From contig NZ_QOIM01000020.1 in the NCBI RefSeq assembly GCF_003323735.1, forward strand, positions 121,026 to 185,025: DNA of 64,000 nucleotides, in the 5' to 3' direction. This document shows, one piece after another, positions 1 through 7,400 of this stretch. The stretch is from Streptomyces reniochalinae (GTDB lineage: Bacteria > Actinomycetota > Actinomycetes > Streptomycetales > Streptomycetaceae). The first letter of the stretch is position 1. Each line of letters opens with the position of its first letter. Under the pieces are notes generated by a model. The model worked only from the letters and a program-made list of their open reading frames with translations, had not been told where the DNA came from and did no database searches. Position numbers and translations under genes: made by a program.

Positions 1-2
1 CG

Positions 3-14
3 TACGAGAAGTGA
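3..14 (+). CDS. Possible last codons of an upstream gene (partial)
   Basis: Reading in the third frame gives Tyr-Glu-Lys followed by TGA at 12-14. In sugar ABC operons a substrate-binding lipoprotein commonly precedes the two permeases, so this could be its C-terminus. Only three residues are visible, so the identity is a guess from gene order. The stretch 15-151 up to the next start shows no convincing coding frame; a ribosome binding site (GGGGAGA) sits near 136-142. Confidence 0.25.
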   Translation, partial: YEK

Positions 15-151
15 ACCGCGCCGTGACCACACCCGCCGCGACCCGTACCCACCGCGCGCGCTCCACGCTCCGCACGTGCCGCAGCACCCGCCGTACGGCT
101 TCCGCGATCTCCACGCCTCACTGACGGACCAGGACAGGGGAGACCACCGTC

Positions 152-1648
152 ATGCCGACCCCGAGCAATCCATCGAGTGGCGCGACCGGAGGCATACCGG
201 ACGACACCGGTGCCCCCGACGCGCCGGTCACCGGCGCAGCGACCAGCACCACCCCGCAGACCGGCCCGGCAGCACCGCCCGGCACCGACGCCGGAGCCGG
301 CACAGCGGCCGGCGCGGGCAAGAGTCCAGGGCCCGAGACCGGAAAGGTCGCCGCAGGGGCCGCGGCGCTGCGCCGGCGCCCCTGGATCGCCGCGCTGTTC
401 CTGCTGCCCGCGCTGGTGGTCCTGGGAGCGCTGGTCGTCTACCCGATCGGCTACTCGATCTACCGCAGCTTCATGGACGCCGACGGCTCGTCCTTCGTGG
501 GGCTGGACAACTTCGCGGAGATCTTCACCGACGACGGGACGCTGATCGCGTTCCGCAACAACCTGGTCTGGTTCGTCGTCGCCCCGGCCGTCTGCACCGC
601 GCTCGGCCTGATCTTCGCCGTTCTCACCGAACGGGTGCGCTGGGGCACGGCGTTCAAGCTGCTGGTCTTCATGCCGATGGCCATCTCCATGCTCGCCTCG
701 GGCATCATCTTCCGGCTCGTCTACGAGCAGGACCCCGACCGCGGCATCGCCAACGCCATGTGGACCACCGTGCACGACACGTTCGCCGACACCGCGCCCT
801 GGCCCGAGGCCAGGCCCCGCACCGACGCCCCGCTGAAGGCCGTGGGCGGCGGCGCGTACCTCACCCGCGAGACCGTCGACGCGGCGAGCCCGGTCTCCCT
901 GCCGCTGGTCGGCATCCCGCCGAAGGAGGCGAGCGACGCCGCGCCCGCGAAGAAGGCGGCCAAGACCGAGGGCGGGAAGGTCACCGGCACCGTGTGGCTG
1001 GACTTCGTCAAGGGCGGGCGCAGCGAGCACGGCGTCATCGACCAGCAGGAGAAGGCACTCGCGAACATCGAGGTCGAGGCCGTCAAGGACGGTCGGACGG
1101 TGGCGAAGGCCACCACCGGCGAGGACGGCACCTTCACCCTCCCGGCCGCCGCCGACGGCGCCACCCTGCGGCTGCCCGCCGGCAACTTCGCGCAGCCCTA
1201 CAACGGCGTCGACTGGCTCGGCCCCACGCTGGTGACGCCCGCCATCATCGGCAGCTACGTGTGGATGTGGGCGGGCTTCGCGATGGTGCTCATCGCCGCG
1301 GGGCTGGCCGGGGTACCGCGCGAACTGCTGGAGCAGGCCAGGGTCGACGGCGCGAGCGAGTGGAAGGTCTTCCGCAAGATCACCGTGCCGCTGCTGGCGC
1401 CGGTCCTCGGCGTCGTCACCGTCACCCTGATGATCAACGTGCTGAAGATCTTCGACCTCGTCTACATCATCTCGCCCGGCGCCACCCAGCGGGAAGCCAA
1501 CGTCCTCGCGCTCCAGCTGTATCTGAAGTCCTTCGGCGGCAAGCCCGACCAGGGAGCGGGCAGCGCGATCGCGGTGATCCTGCTGCTGCTCGTCGTGCCC
1601 GTCATGATCCTCAACATCCGTCGTCTGCGCAGGGAGTCCCGCCGATGA
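152..1648 (+). CDS. Sugar ABC transporter permease (MalF type) with an inserted extracellular beta-domain
   Basis: Integral membrane subunit of a carbohydrate importer, 498 aa. A disordered Ala/Pro/Thr-rich N-terminus (about 1-70) is followed by three membrane segments (about 78-103, 137-160, 168-190). The EAA loop that contacts the ATPase follows (EQARVDGASEW, about 394-404), then two more membrane segments. Between core segments three and four, residues about 200-350 are extra: a Pro/Lys/Ala-rich linker, then a 70-residue module (about 275-345) with a TGEDGTFTLP strand pattern like SdrD_B or carboxypeptidase-regulatory-like beta-domains. Membrane topology puts the insert outside the cell. 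The ATG at 152 has GGGGAGA 9-15 bases upstream. It overlaps the next gene by ATGA. The sugar transported cannot be read from the sequence. Confidence 0.9.
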   Translation: MPTPSNPSSGATGGIPDDTGAPDAPVTGAATSTTPQTGPAAPPGTDAGAGTAAGAGKSPGPETGKVAAGAAALRRRPWIAALFLLPALVVLGALVVYPIGYSIYRSFMDADGSSFVGLDNFAEIFTDDGTLIAFRNNLVWFVVAPAVCTALGLIFAVLTERVRWGTAFKLLVFMPMAISMLASGIIFRLVYEQDPDRGIANAMWTTVHDTFADTAPWPEARPRTDAPLKAVGGGAYLTRETVDAASPVSLPLVGIPPKEASDAAPAKKAAKTEGGKVTGTVWLDFVKGGRSEHGVIDQQEKALANIEVEAVKDGRTVAKATTGEDGTFTLPAAADGATLRLPAGNFAQPYNGVDWLGPTLVTPAIIGSYVWMWAGFAMVLIAAGLAGVPRELLEQARVDGASEWKVFRKITVPLLAPVLGVVTVTLMINVLKIFDLVYIISPGATQREANVLALQLYLKSFGGKPDQGAGSAIAVILLLLVVPVMILNIRRLRRESRR

Positions 1649-2610
1649 CCACGCTGACCACCGACGGCGCCGCGGGCGCCTCGGGCACCCCCTCAGGGCC
1701 GTCGGCTCCCGCGCGGGAGACCGGACGCCCCAGGACCACGATGGCCCAACGGGTGGCCGCGCTGACCGGCCACTGGGCGGTGCGCTTCGCGCTCGTCGTC
1801 ATCGGACTGTTCTGGCTGCTGCCGACAGCCGGCCTGCTCAGCTCGTCGCTGCGCGACCCGGCGGACATCTCCATCTCCGGATGGTGGAACGTCTTCGACC
1901 TGAACGGCAGCTTCCCCTGGATCCTCGACACCGACCAGCTGACGTGGTCCAACTACGACGCCCTGTTCGCCAACGAACAGGTGATGGAATCCCTGTGGAC
2001 CACCGTGCTCATCACCGTCCCGGCGACGGTGCTCGTCGTGGTGATCGGCGCCCTGGCCGGATACGCCTTCGCCTGGATGGACTTCCCCGGACGCGACTGG
2101 TGGTTCCTGCTCGTCGTGGGGCTGCTGGTGGTACCGGTGCAGGTGGCGCTCGTGCCGGTCGCCAAGCTGTTCAACACGCTCGGCATCTTCGAGACCACCG
2201 CAGGAGTCGTCCTCTTCCACACCGCCTTCGGCCTGCCCTTCGCCATCTTCCTGCTGCGCAACTTCTTCGCCGAGATCCCCCGCGAACTCCTGGAGGCCGC
2301 CCGGCTGGACGGAGCCGGAGAACTGCGCCTGTTCACCCGGGTGGTCATGCCGCTGGGCGGGCCCGCCATCGCCTCGCTCGGCATCTTCCAGTTCCTGTGG
2401 GTGTGGAACGACATGCTCGTCGCACTGATCTTCGCGGACTCCACGAACCCGCCGATCACCGTCGCCCTCCAGCAGCAGATGCGCCAGTTCGGCAACAACA
2501 TCGACGTTCTGGCGCCCGGTGCCTTCATCTCCATGCTGATCCCGCTGGCCGTCTTCTTCGCCTTCCAGCGCCAGTTCGTCTCCGGTGTCATGGCCGGCGC
2601 CGTGAAGTGA
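1645..2610 (+). CDS. Sugar ABC transporter permease (MalG type)
   Basis: Second membrane subunit of the same importer, 321 aa. It has about 45 disordered N-terminal residues and then six predicted membrane segments. The cytoplasmic EAA motif reads EAARLDGAGELRLF, and the C-terminus has the FVSGVMAGAVK ending typical of MalG-like permeases. The start ATG overlaps the stop of the preceding permease (ATGA), indicating translational coupling. No ATPase gene is present; Streptomyces sugar importers usually share a distant MsiK-type ATPase, which is background knowledge rather than something seen here. It converges on the GtrA gene with only two bases between the two stop codons. Confidence 0.93.
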   Translation: MTTLTTDGAAGASGTPSGPSAPARETGRPRTTMAQRVAALTGHWAVRFALVVIGLFWLLPTAGLLSSSLRDPADISISGWWNVFDLNGSFPWILDTDQLTWSNYDALFANEQVMESLWTTVLITVPATVLVVVIGALAGYAFAWMDFPGRDWWFLLVVGLLVVPVQVALVPVAKLFNTLGIFETTAGVVLFHTAFGLPFAIFLLRNFFAEIPRELLEAARLDGAGELRLFTRVVMPLGGPAIASLGIFQFLWVWNDMLVALIFADSTNPPITVALQQQMRQFGNNIDVLAPGAFISMLIPLAVFFAFQRQFVSGVMAGAVK

Positions 2611-2612
2611 CG

Positions 2613-3185
2613 TCACCGACGCCCGCCCGCTCCCCTCTCCCCCACCGCCTCGGAGGCGTGGGCGGGCCCGGGGGCGGGCCCGGACTCGGGCAGCGGCGCG
2701 GATCCGGCCGTGGACGCTGCTGAGAACACCAGCGTGCGTGTCCCCCAGAAACGCACGGCCGTGCCCAGCACGAGGCCGACGCCCGCTCCCGACACCACGT
2801 CCGCCAGCGTGGACGTCAGCCCGAGCCCGTACCTGGACACGCCGAGGCACCCCAACTGGACGGCTCCGCCCGCCGTGTTGACCAGCGCGAAGACGCTGAA
2901 CCTGCGCCAGCGTCCGGCGACCCGGCGGCCGCGCAGCCGGTAGGGGCCCAGCGCGTTGCCGGTGTACGCGACGGCGACACCGGCGGCGAACGAGAGGGCC
3001 TTCGCCGCCATCGGATCGAGCCCCGCGGGGCCGCGCAGCCACAGGAACGTACCGAGGTCGGCGGCGAACGCGAACACCCCGACGACCGCGAACCCCGCGA
3101 TCTCGGCGCACAGCGCGCGGGCGCGCGCGGGGACCCGGTCCCACACGGCGCGCGCCCCCTTCACGCCAGGACCCACCCGGGTCAC
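2613..3185 (-). CDS. GtrA-family membrane protein, Rv3789-like
   Basis: Small integral membrane protein, 190 aa, with four hydrophobic segments (for example FAVVGVFAFAADLGTFLWL) in the arrangement of the GtrA/DPMS_4 family. GtrA proteins are linked to moving or anchoring polyprenyl-phosphate sugars. In mycobacteria the family member Rv3789 lies next to dprE1-dprE2. The GTG start at 3185 overlaps the stop of the UbiA-like gene (GTGA), so it is the third gene of a PAP2-UbiA-GtrA operon. The last 30 residues are a Pro/Gly/Ala-rich tail. A role in arabinose-lipid traffic is inferred from family and neighbours. Confidence 0.82.
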   Translation of the reverse strand: MTRVGPGVKGARAVWDRVPARARALCAEIAGFAVVGVFAFAADLGTFLWLRGPAGLDPMAAKALSFAAGVAVAYTGNALGPYRLRGRRVAGRWRRFSVFALVNTAGGAVQLGCLGVSRYGLGLTSTLADVVSGAGVGLVLGTAVRFWGTRTLVFSAASTAGSAPLPESGPAPGPAHASEAVGERGAGGRR

Positions 3186-4207
3186 AGACCCGCGACGGAC
3201 AGCCCGTACAGGAGGGCCCAGATCAGTGCGGTGACGGCGAGGGGGCGGTCGCGCAGGAGAACGTCTTCGGGGGAGCCCGCGTGGCCGCGGTCGGCGAAGA
3301 CGGCGTAGCGCAGGACGGCCAGGATCAGCGGCACCATGGACAGCTGCCGCCACAGGGAGCCCTCTTGTCCGCCGTCGGCCTCCAGGGCCCACAGGCAGTA
3401 GGCCAGGACGGCGACTCCGGCGGCGAGTTGCCACACGAAGCGCAGGTAGCCGACCGAGTAGTCGCGCAGGAGGGCGCGGGTGTCGCCCTCCCCCTCCCCC
3501 ATGAGGACGGCCTCGGAGTACCGCTTGGCCGCCACCATGAACAGGGCGCCGAATCCGGCGGTGAGCAGGAACCAGCGGGAGAGCGGGATGTCGAGGGCGA
3601 GTCCGCCGGCCATGGCGCGCATGACGAACCCGGCGGTCACCACGGCGAGGTCGACGACCAGGATGCGTTTGAGCAGCAGGCAGTAGGCGATCTGCATGAG
3701 GACGTAGCCGGCCAGCAGCGCGGCGGTCGCGGCGTTGCACAGCAGGGCGGCCAGCGTGGTCGTGGCGAGGGCGAGGGCCGCGCCGAGGGTGTAGGCGAGG
3801 GGGGCGGGGACGGTGCCGGCGGCGACGGGGCGGCGGCACTTGTCGGGGTGCGCGCGGTCGGACTCGGCGTCGCGGGCGTCGTTGAGCAGGTAGACGGCCG
3901 AGGCGGCGGCGGTGAACAGGGCGAAGACGAGTGCCAGTCGCGCCACGGTGTGCGGGGAGGCGAGTTGTCCGGCGGCGGCGGGCGCGGCGGCGACGAGGAG
4001 GTTCTTGACCCACTGCCGGGGCCGCGTGGTCAGCAGCAGCCCGCCGGCGAGGGTGCCGGCGAATCCGGCGGGGCGGGTGGCGGCGGGCGGGGGCGGGGCG
4101 CAGGTGCCGGCGGGCTCGGGCCGGAGGCGTGCGGTGGTCTTCGGGGGTTCTGTCACCGGCGCGGGTCCCCCTTCGCGGCTGCCGGTCAGAGTGAAGCGTT
4201 CAGCCAT
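3182..4207 (-). CDS. ubiA: UbiA-family decaprenyl-phosphate phosphoribosyltransferase-like enzyme
   Basis: Membrane prenyltransferase, 341 aa, with about nine hydrophobic segments after a 50-residue disordered N-terminus. The first Asp-rich motif is NDARDAESDRAHP (about 109-121), and RPRQWVKN (about 62-69) precedes the first helix, as in DPPR synthases. The mycobacterial enzyme (Rv3806c) moves 5-phosphoribose from PRPP onto decaprenyl phosphate, the first committed step to DPA. The start chosen is the ATG at 4207, which overlaps the PAP2 stop in ATGGCTGA; a longer frame exists upstream but would run deep into the PAP2 gene. A DPPR synthase role rests on the motif pattern plus the adjacent PAP2, DprE1 and DprE2 genes. 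Confidence 0.85.
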   Translation of the reverse strand: MAERFTLTGSREGGPAPVTEPPKTTARLRPEPAGTCAPPPPAATRPAGFAGTLAGGLLLTTRPRQWVKNLLVAAAPAAAGQLASPHTVARLALVFALFTAAASAVYLLNDARDAESDRAHPDKCRRPVAAGTVPAPLAYTLGAALALATTTLAALLCNAATAALLAGYVLMQIAYCLLLKRILVVDLAVVTAGFVMRAMAGGLALDIPLSRWFLLTAGFGALFMVAAKRYSEAVLMGEGEGDTRALLRDYSVGYLRFVWQLAAGVAVLAYCLWALEADGGQEGSLWRQLSMVPLILAVLRYAVFADRGHAGSPEDVLLRDRPLAVTALIWALLYGLSVAGL

Positions 4208-4727
4208 GGCGGGGCTCCCGTCGGGTGCCCAGCCGTGCGGTCGCCGCGCCGAGGGCCGCACCGGCGAGCACGTCGGAGGGGTAGTGGACGCCGGCGACCA
4301 GCCGGGAGACGCACATCAGCGCGGCGAGCGCGCCGAAGGCCCGCCGGTGGCGCAGCCCGCCGAGGGCGAGGGCCGCCGCGCCTGCGGAGGCGGCGTGGGA
4401 GCTGGGGAAGGAGTGGCGTCCTGCTGTCCGTACGAGCGGGGCGCGGCCCGCCAGTCGGGGCCGCGGGCGGCGCACGACCCGTTTGAGCCCCATGCTGGCC
4501 AGGTGGGCGGCGGCCACGAGGCCCGTGCCCCTGAGCCAGCGCTCCCGCCGCGTACGGTCGGTGGCGGCTCCGGCGAGTCCGGCGAGGAGCCAGACGGCGG
4601 CGTGTTCCCCGCACCAGGACAGGGTCCGCGCCGCGCCCGCAACCCGGGCGTCGGCTGCGCAGTCGCCCAGGGCGCACAGCAGCCGCCGTTCCCATCGGCT
4701 CCATCGTCGTGCCGTCGTCGCTGCCAC
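4200..4727 (-). CDS. PAP2-type phosphatase, probable phospho-DPR phosphatase
   Basis: 175-aa membrane phosphatase of the PAP2 superfamily. All three signature motifs are present: KRVVRRPRP (KX6RP), HSFPSSHAAS (PSGH type) and SRLVAGVHYPSD (SRX5HX3D). In mycobacteria the equivalent protein Rv3807c is encoded beside ubiA and is assigned to removing the 5-phosphate from decaprenyl-phosphoryl-5-phosphoribose. The GTG start at 4727 is the only reasonable start in frame. It heads the PAP2-UbiA-GtrA operon and is divergent from dprE1 across 133 bases that must hold both promoters. Confidence 0.87.
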   Translation of the reverse strand: MAATTARRWSRWERRLLCALGDCAADARVAGAARTLSWCGEHAAVWLLAGLAGAATDRTRRERWLRGTGLVAAAHLASMGLKRVVRRPRPRLAGRAPLVRTAGRHSFPSSHAASAGAAALALGGLRHRRAFGALAALMCVSRLVAGVHYPSDVLAGAALGAATARLGTRREPRHG

Positions 4728-4860
4728 GCCCCCGACTCTCGCGCGCGCGGCGCCGTCACCCGGTGACCATACGATCCGACACTCCGCCTTTCACTCTTTC
4801 AGCGACAGTGACGGCGCAGCCTCCCGTTCCGGGCTGTTCCGGGCGCCTACGGTCGCGTGC

Positions 4861-6324
4861 ATGTCCGTTCAGCACTTCCGCTCCCCCCGGCGCGACGCGA
4901 CCACCGCACCCCCCGCCGACGGCGGCTACGGCCGCTCCACCGGGCGGGGCACGGCCGCCGGCCCCGCACGCCGGCTGCTGACGGGCTGGGGCAGGACCGC
5001 GCCCACCGGAGCGCACGTGCTGCGGCCCGGTACCCGCGCGGAGGCCGCGGCGGCGGTGCGCGCGTGCGGGGCGCGGGGCGGCATCGCGCGGGGGCTGGGG
5101 CGGGCGTACGGGGACGCCGCGCAGAACGCGGGCGGCACCGTGGTGGACACCACGGGCCTGGACCGGGTGCTGGCGATCGACGCGGTGGGCGGGACGGTGA
5201 CCTGCGAGGCGGGGGTCAGTCTGCACCGGCTGATGACGGTGCTGCTGCCGCTGGGCTGGTTCGTGCCGGTGACACCCGGGACCCGGTACGTGACGGTCGG
5301 CGGGGCGATCGGCGCGGACATCCACGGCAAGAACCACCACGTCTCCGGGGCCTTCACCCGGCACGTGCGGGAGCTGGAGCTGCTGACGGCGGACGGCGAG
5401 GTGCGCCGGGTGCCGCGGGGCAGCGAGCTGTTCGACGCGACGGCGGGCGGCATGGGGCTGACGGGGCTGGTGCTGAGCGCCACGGTGGACCTGCTGCCGG
5501 TGGAGACCTCGCTGATGAGCGTGGACACCGAACGCCTGCCCGACCTGGACTCGCTGCTGGCGACGCTGACGGCGACCGACGACCGCTACCGCTACTCGGT
5601 CGCCTGGATCGACCTGCTGGCGCGCGGCACGGCTGCCGGGCGCGCCGTCCTCACCCGCGGGGACCACGCGCCGCTGGCGGCCCTGGAGGGCAGGGGGCGG
5701 ACGGCGCGCGCGGCACGGCGTGAGCCGCTGGCCTTCCGCCCCGGGCAGCTGCCGCCCGCGCCGCGCGCCGTGCCGGGCGGGCTGCTGCGCGGGGCCACGG
5801 TCGGCGCGTTCAACCGGCTCTGGTACCACAAGGCGCCCCGGCGCCGGACGGGTGAACTCCAGCGGCTGGCCGCGTTCTTCCACCCGCTGGACGGGCTGCC
5901 GCACTGGAACCGGGTCTACGGCAGCGCGGGGTTCGTGCAGTGGCAGTGCGTGGTGCCCGAGGACGCCGACGACGCGCTGCGCCGGGTGGTGCGGCTGCTC
6001 TCCCGCCGCTCGTGCCCCTCGTTTCTCGCCGTGCTCAAACGGTTCGGTGCCGGGGACCCGGGCTGGCTGTCCTTCCCCACCCGGGGGTGGACGCTGGCGC
6101 TGGACATCCCGGCCTCGCTGCCGGGGCTCGGGGACTTCCTCGACCTGCTGGACGAGGAGGTCGCCGCCGCGGGCGGCCGGCTCTACCTGGCCAAGGACGC
6201 GCGGATGCGGCCCGAGCTGCTGGGGGCGATGTATCCGCGGCTGGACGACTTCCGCGCGCTGCGTGCCCGGCTGGATCCGCGCGGGGTCTTCACCTCGGAC
6301 CTCGCCCGGCGGCTGGCGCTGTGA
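4861..6324 (+). CDS. dprE1: FAD-dependent decaprenylphosphoryl-ribose 2-oxidase (DprE1-like)
   Basis: 487-aa flavoprotein of the VAO/FAD_binding_4 type, expected to oxidise C2 of polyprenyl-phosphoryl-ribose to the keto intermediate at the inner membrane face. The FAD domain shows GLGRAYGDAAQNAGG, TVGGAIGADIHGKNHH and GGMGLTG. The C-terminal part shows FVQWQCVVP, SFLAVLKRFG and LYLAKDARM; K445 matches the catalytic K418 of M. tuberculosis DprE1. The residue matching C387, the covalent benzothiazinone target, is A413 in RGWTLALDIP. The first 45 residues are a low-complexity extension. The start at 4861 gives the usual length. It lies 64 bases ahead of the dprE2-like gene, so the two are likely co-transcribed. 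Confidence 0.9.
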   Translation: MSVQHFRSPRRDATTAPPADGGYGRSTGRGTAAGPARRLLTGWGRTAPTGAHVLRPGTRAEAAAAVRACGARGGIARGLGRAYGDAAQNAGGTVVDTTGLDRVLAIDAVGGTVTCEAGVSLHRLMTVLLPLGWFVPVTPGTRYVTVGGAIGADIHGKNHHVSGAFTRHVRELELLTADGEVRRVPRGSELFDATAGGMGLTGLVLSATVDLLPVETSLMSVDTERLPDLDSLLATLTATDDRYRYSVAWIDLLARGTAAGRAVLTRGDHAPLAALEGRGRTARAARREPLAFRPGQLPPAPRAVPGGLLRGATVGAFNRLWYHKAPRRRTGELQRLAAFFHPLDGLPHWNRVYGSAGFVQWQCVVPEDADDALRRVVRLLSRRSCPSFLAVLKRFGAGDPGWLSFPTRGWTLALDIPASLPGLGDFLDLLDEEVAAAGGRLYLAKDARMRPELLGAMYPRLDDFRALRARLDPRGVFTSDLARRLAL

Positions 6325-6388
6325 CCGTTCCCGGGCGCTCACCCGACGTGCCCGTTCCCCCCTCGTCGTACCTGACCTGGAGCAGCTC

Positions 6389-7162
6389 ATGAAGGACGCC
6401 TTCGGTTCCCCGCAGTCCGTGCTCGTTCTCGGCGGCACCTCCGAGATCGCGCTCGCCACCGTGCGCCGCTTCATGGCCAGGCGCACCCGCACGGTGTGGC
6501 TCGCGGGGCGGCAGGGCCCGCGGCTGGACGCCGCGGCGGCAGGGCTGCGCGACGAGGCGGCGGCGCACGGGGCGCAGGTGGGGGTCCGTACGGTTCCCTT
6601 CGACGCGCTGGCGCCCGAGACGCACGAGGAGGTGCTGGAGAAGGTCTTCGCGGAGGGCGACATCGACCTGGTGCTGGTGGCGTTCGGTGTGCTGGGCGAC
6701 CAGACGGCCGACGAGCACGACCCGATGGCCGCCGTGCGCGTCACCCGGACGAACTACACCGGTGCCGTCTCGGCGGGACTGGTGTGTGCGAACGCGCTGC
6801 GGGCGCAGGGGCACGGCTCGCTGGTGGTGCTCTCCTCCGTGGCGGGCGAGCGGGCACGCCGCGCCAACTTCATCTACGGCTCCAGCAAGGCGGGGCTGGA
6901 CGCGTTCACGCAGGGCCTGGGGGACGCGCTGCACGGTTCGGGGGTGCACGTGCTGGTGGTACGGCCGGGGTTCGTGCACACCCGGATGACGGAGGGGAGG
7001 CCGCCCGCGCCGCTGTCCACCACACCGGGCGCCGTGGCCGACGCCATCGCGCACGGGGTGCGCCGACGGGCGCGCACGGTGTGGGTGCCGGCCGCGCTGG
7101 GTCCTGTGATGAGCGTGCTGCGCCATCTGCCCCGGCCGCTCTTCCGGCGGCTGCCGGGGTGA
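6389..7162 (+). CDS. dprE2: SDR-family decaprenylphosphoryl-2-keto-erythropentose reductase (DprE2-like)
   Basis: 257-aa short-chain dehydrogenase. The nucleotide-binding loop is LGGTSEIALA (about 14-23), as in DprE2 and unlike the usual TGxxxGIG. The catalytic set is Ser in VLSSVAGE with Y163 and K167 in YGSSK. DprE2 reduces the 2-keto intermediate made by DprE1, completing epimerisation of polyprenyl-phosphoryl-ribose to arabinose. The family resemblance is supported by its place directly after dprE1, the same order as in mycobacteria. The ATG at 6389 is preceded by CTGGAGCAG. Confidence 0.88.
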   Translation: MKDAFGSPQSVLVLGGTSEIALATVRRFMARRTRTVWLAGRQGPRLDAAAAGLRDEAAAHGAQVGVRTVPFDALAPETHEEVLEKVFAEGDIDLVLVAFGVLGDQTADEHDPMAAVRVTRTNYTGAVSAGLVCANALRAQGHGSLVVLSSVAGERARRANFIYGSSKAGLDAFTQGLGDALHGSGVHVLVVRPGFVHTRMTEGRPPAPLSTTPGAVADAIAHGVRRRARTVWVPAALGPVMSVLRHLPRPLFRRLPG

Positions 7163-7400
7163 GCTGAGAGCTGCCGGGGCGAGGGGCGCGAGGGAGGCGA
7201 GGGGGCACCGGGGAACGGGACAACCGGCGGAGCCCCCGCGGGAGGTGCGGTGGACGTCTCCGGGATGTGACGCGCGGCGCCGTATGGGATAAATCGGACT
7301 ATTGGCCTGTCCGTCCGACACAGCCCAACGCGACAGCCGTCACGACCATCCCAGCCGTCCGACTCGTCCCAGCCGTCACGTCGATACCGGGGAACCAGCC
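7163..7400. other. Intergenic region before the first teichoic-acid-type transferase
   Basis: No gene seen. It contains a local AT-rich stretch near 7285-7302 (GGGATAAATCGGACTATT) that is the best promoter candidate for the downstream gene. Short direct copies of CCCAGCCGTC occur near 7350 and 7369. The base composition differs clearly from the flanking coding sequence. Confidence 0.4.

Noticed and set aside
76..2610. A single 844-codon frame covering both permease genes
   Set aside because: Only the part from 1645 encodes a real permease; the upstream part is out of frame with the MalF-type gene and Arg/His-rich.
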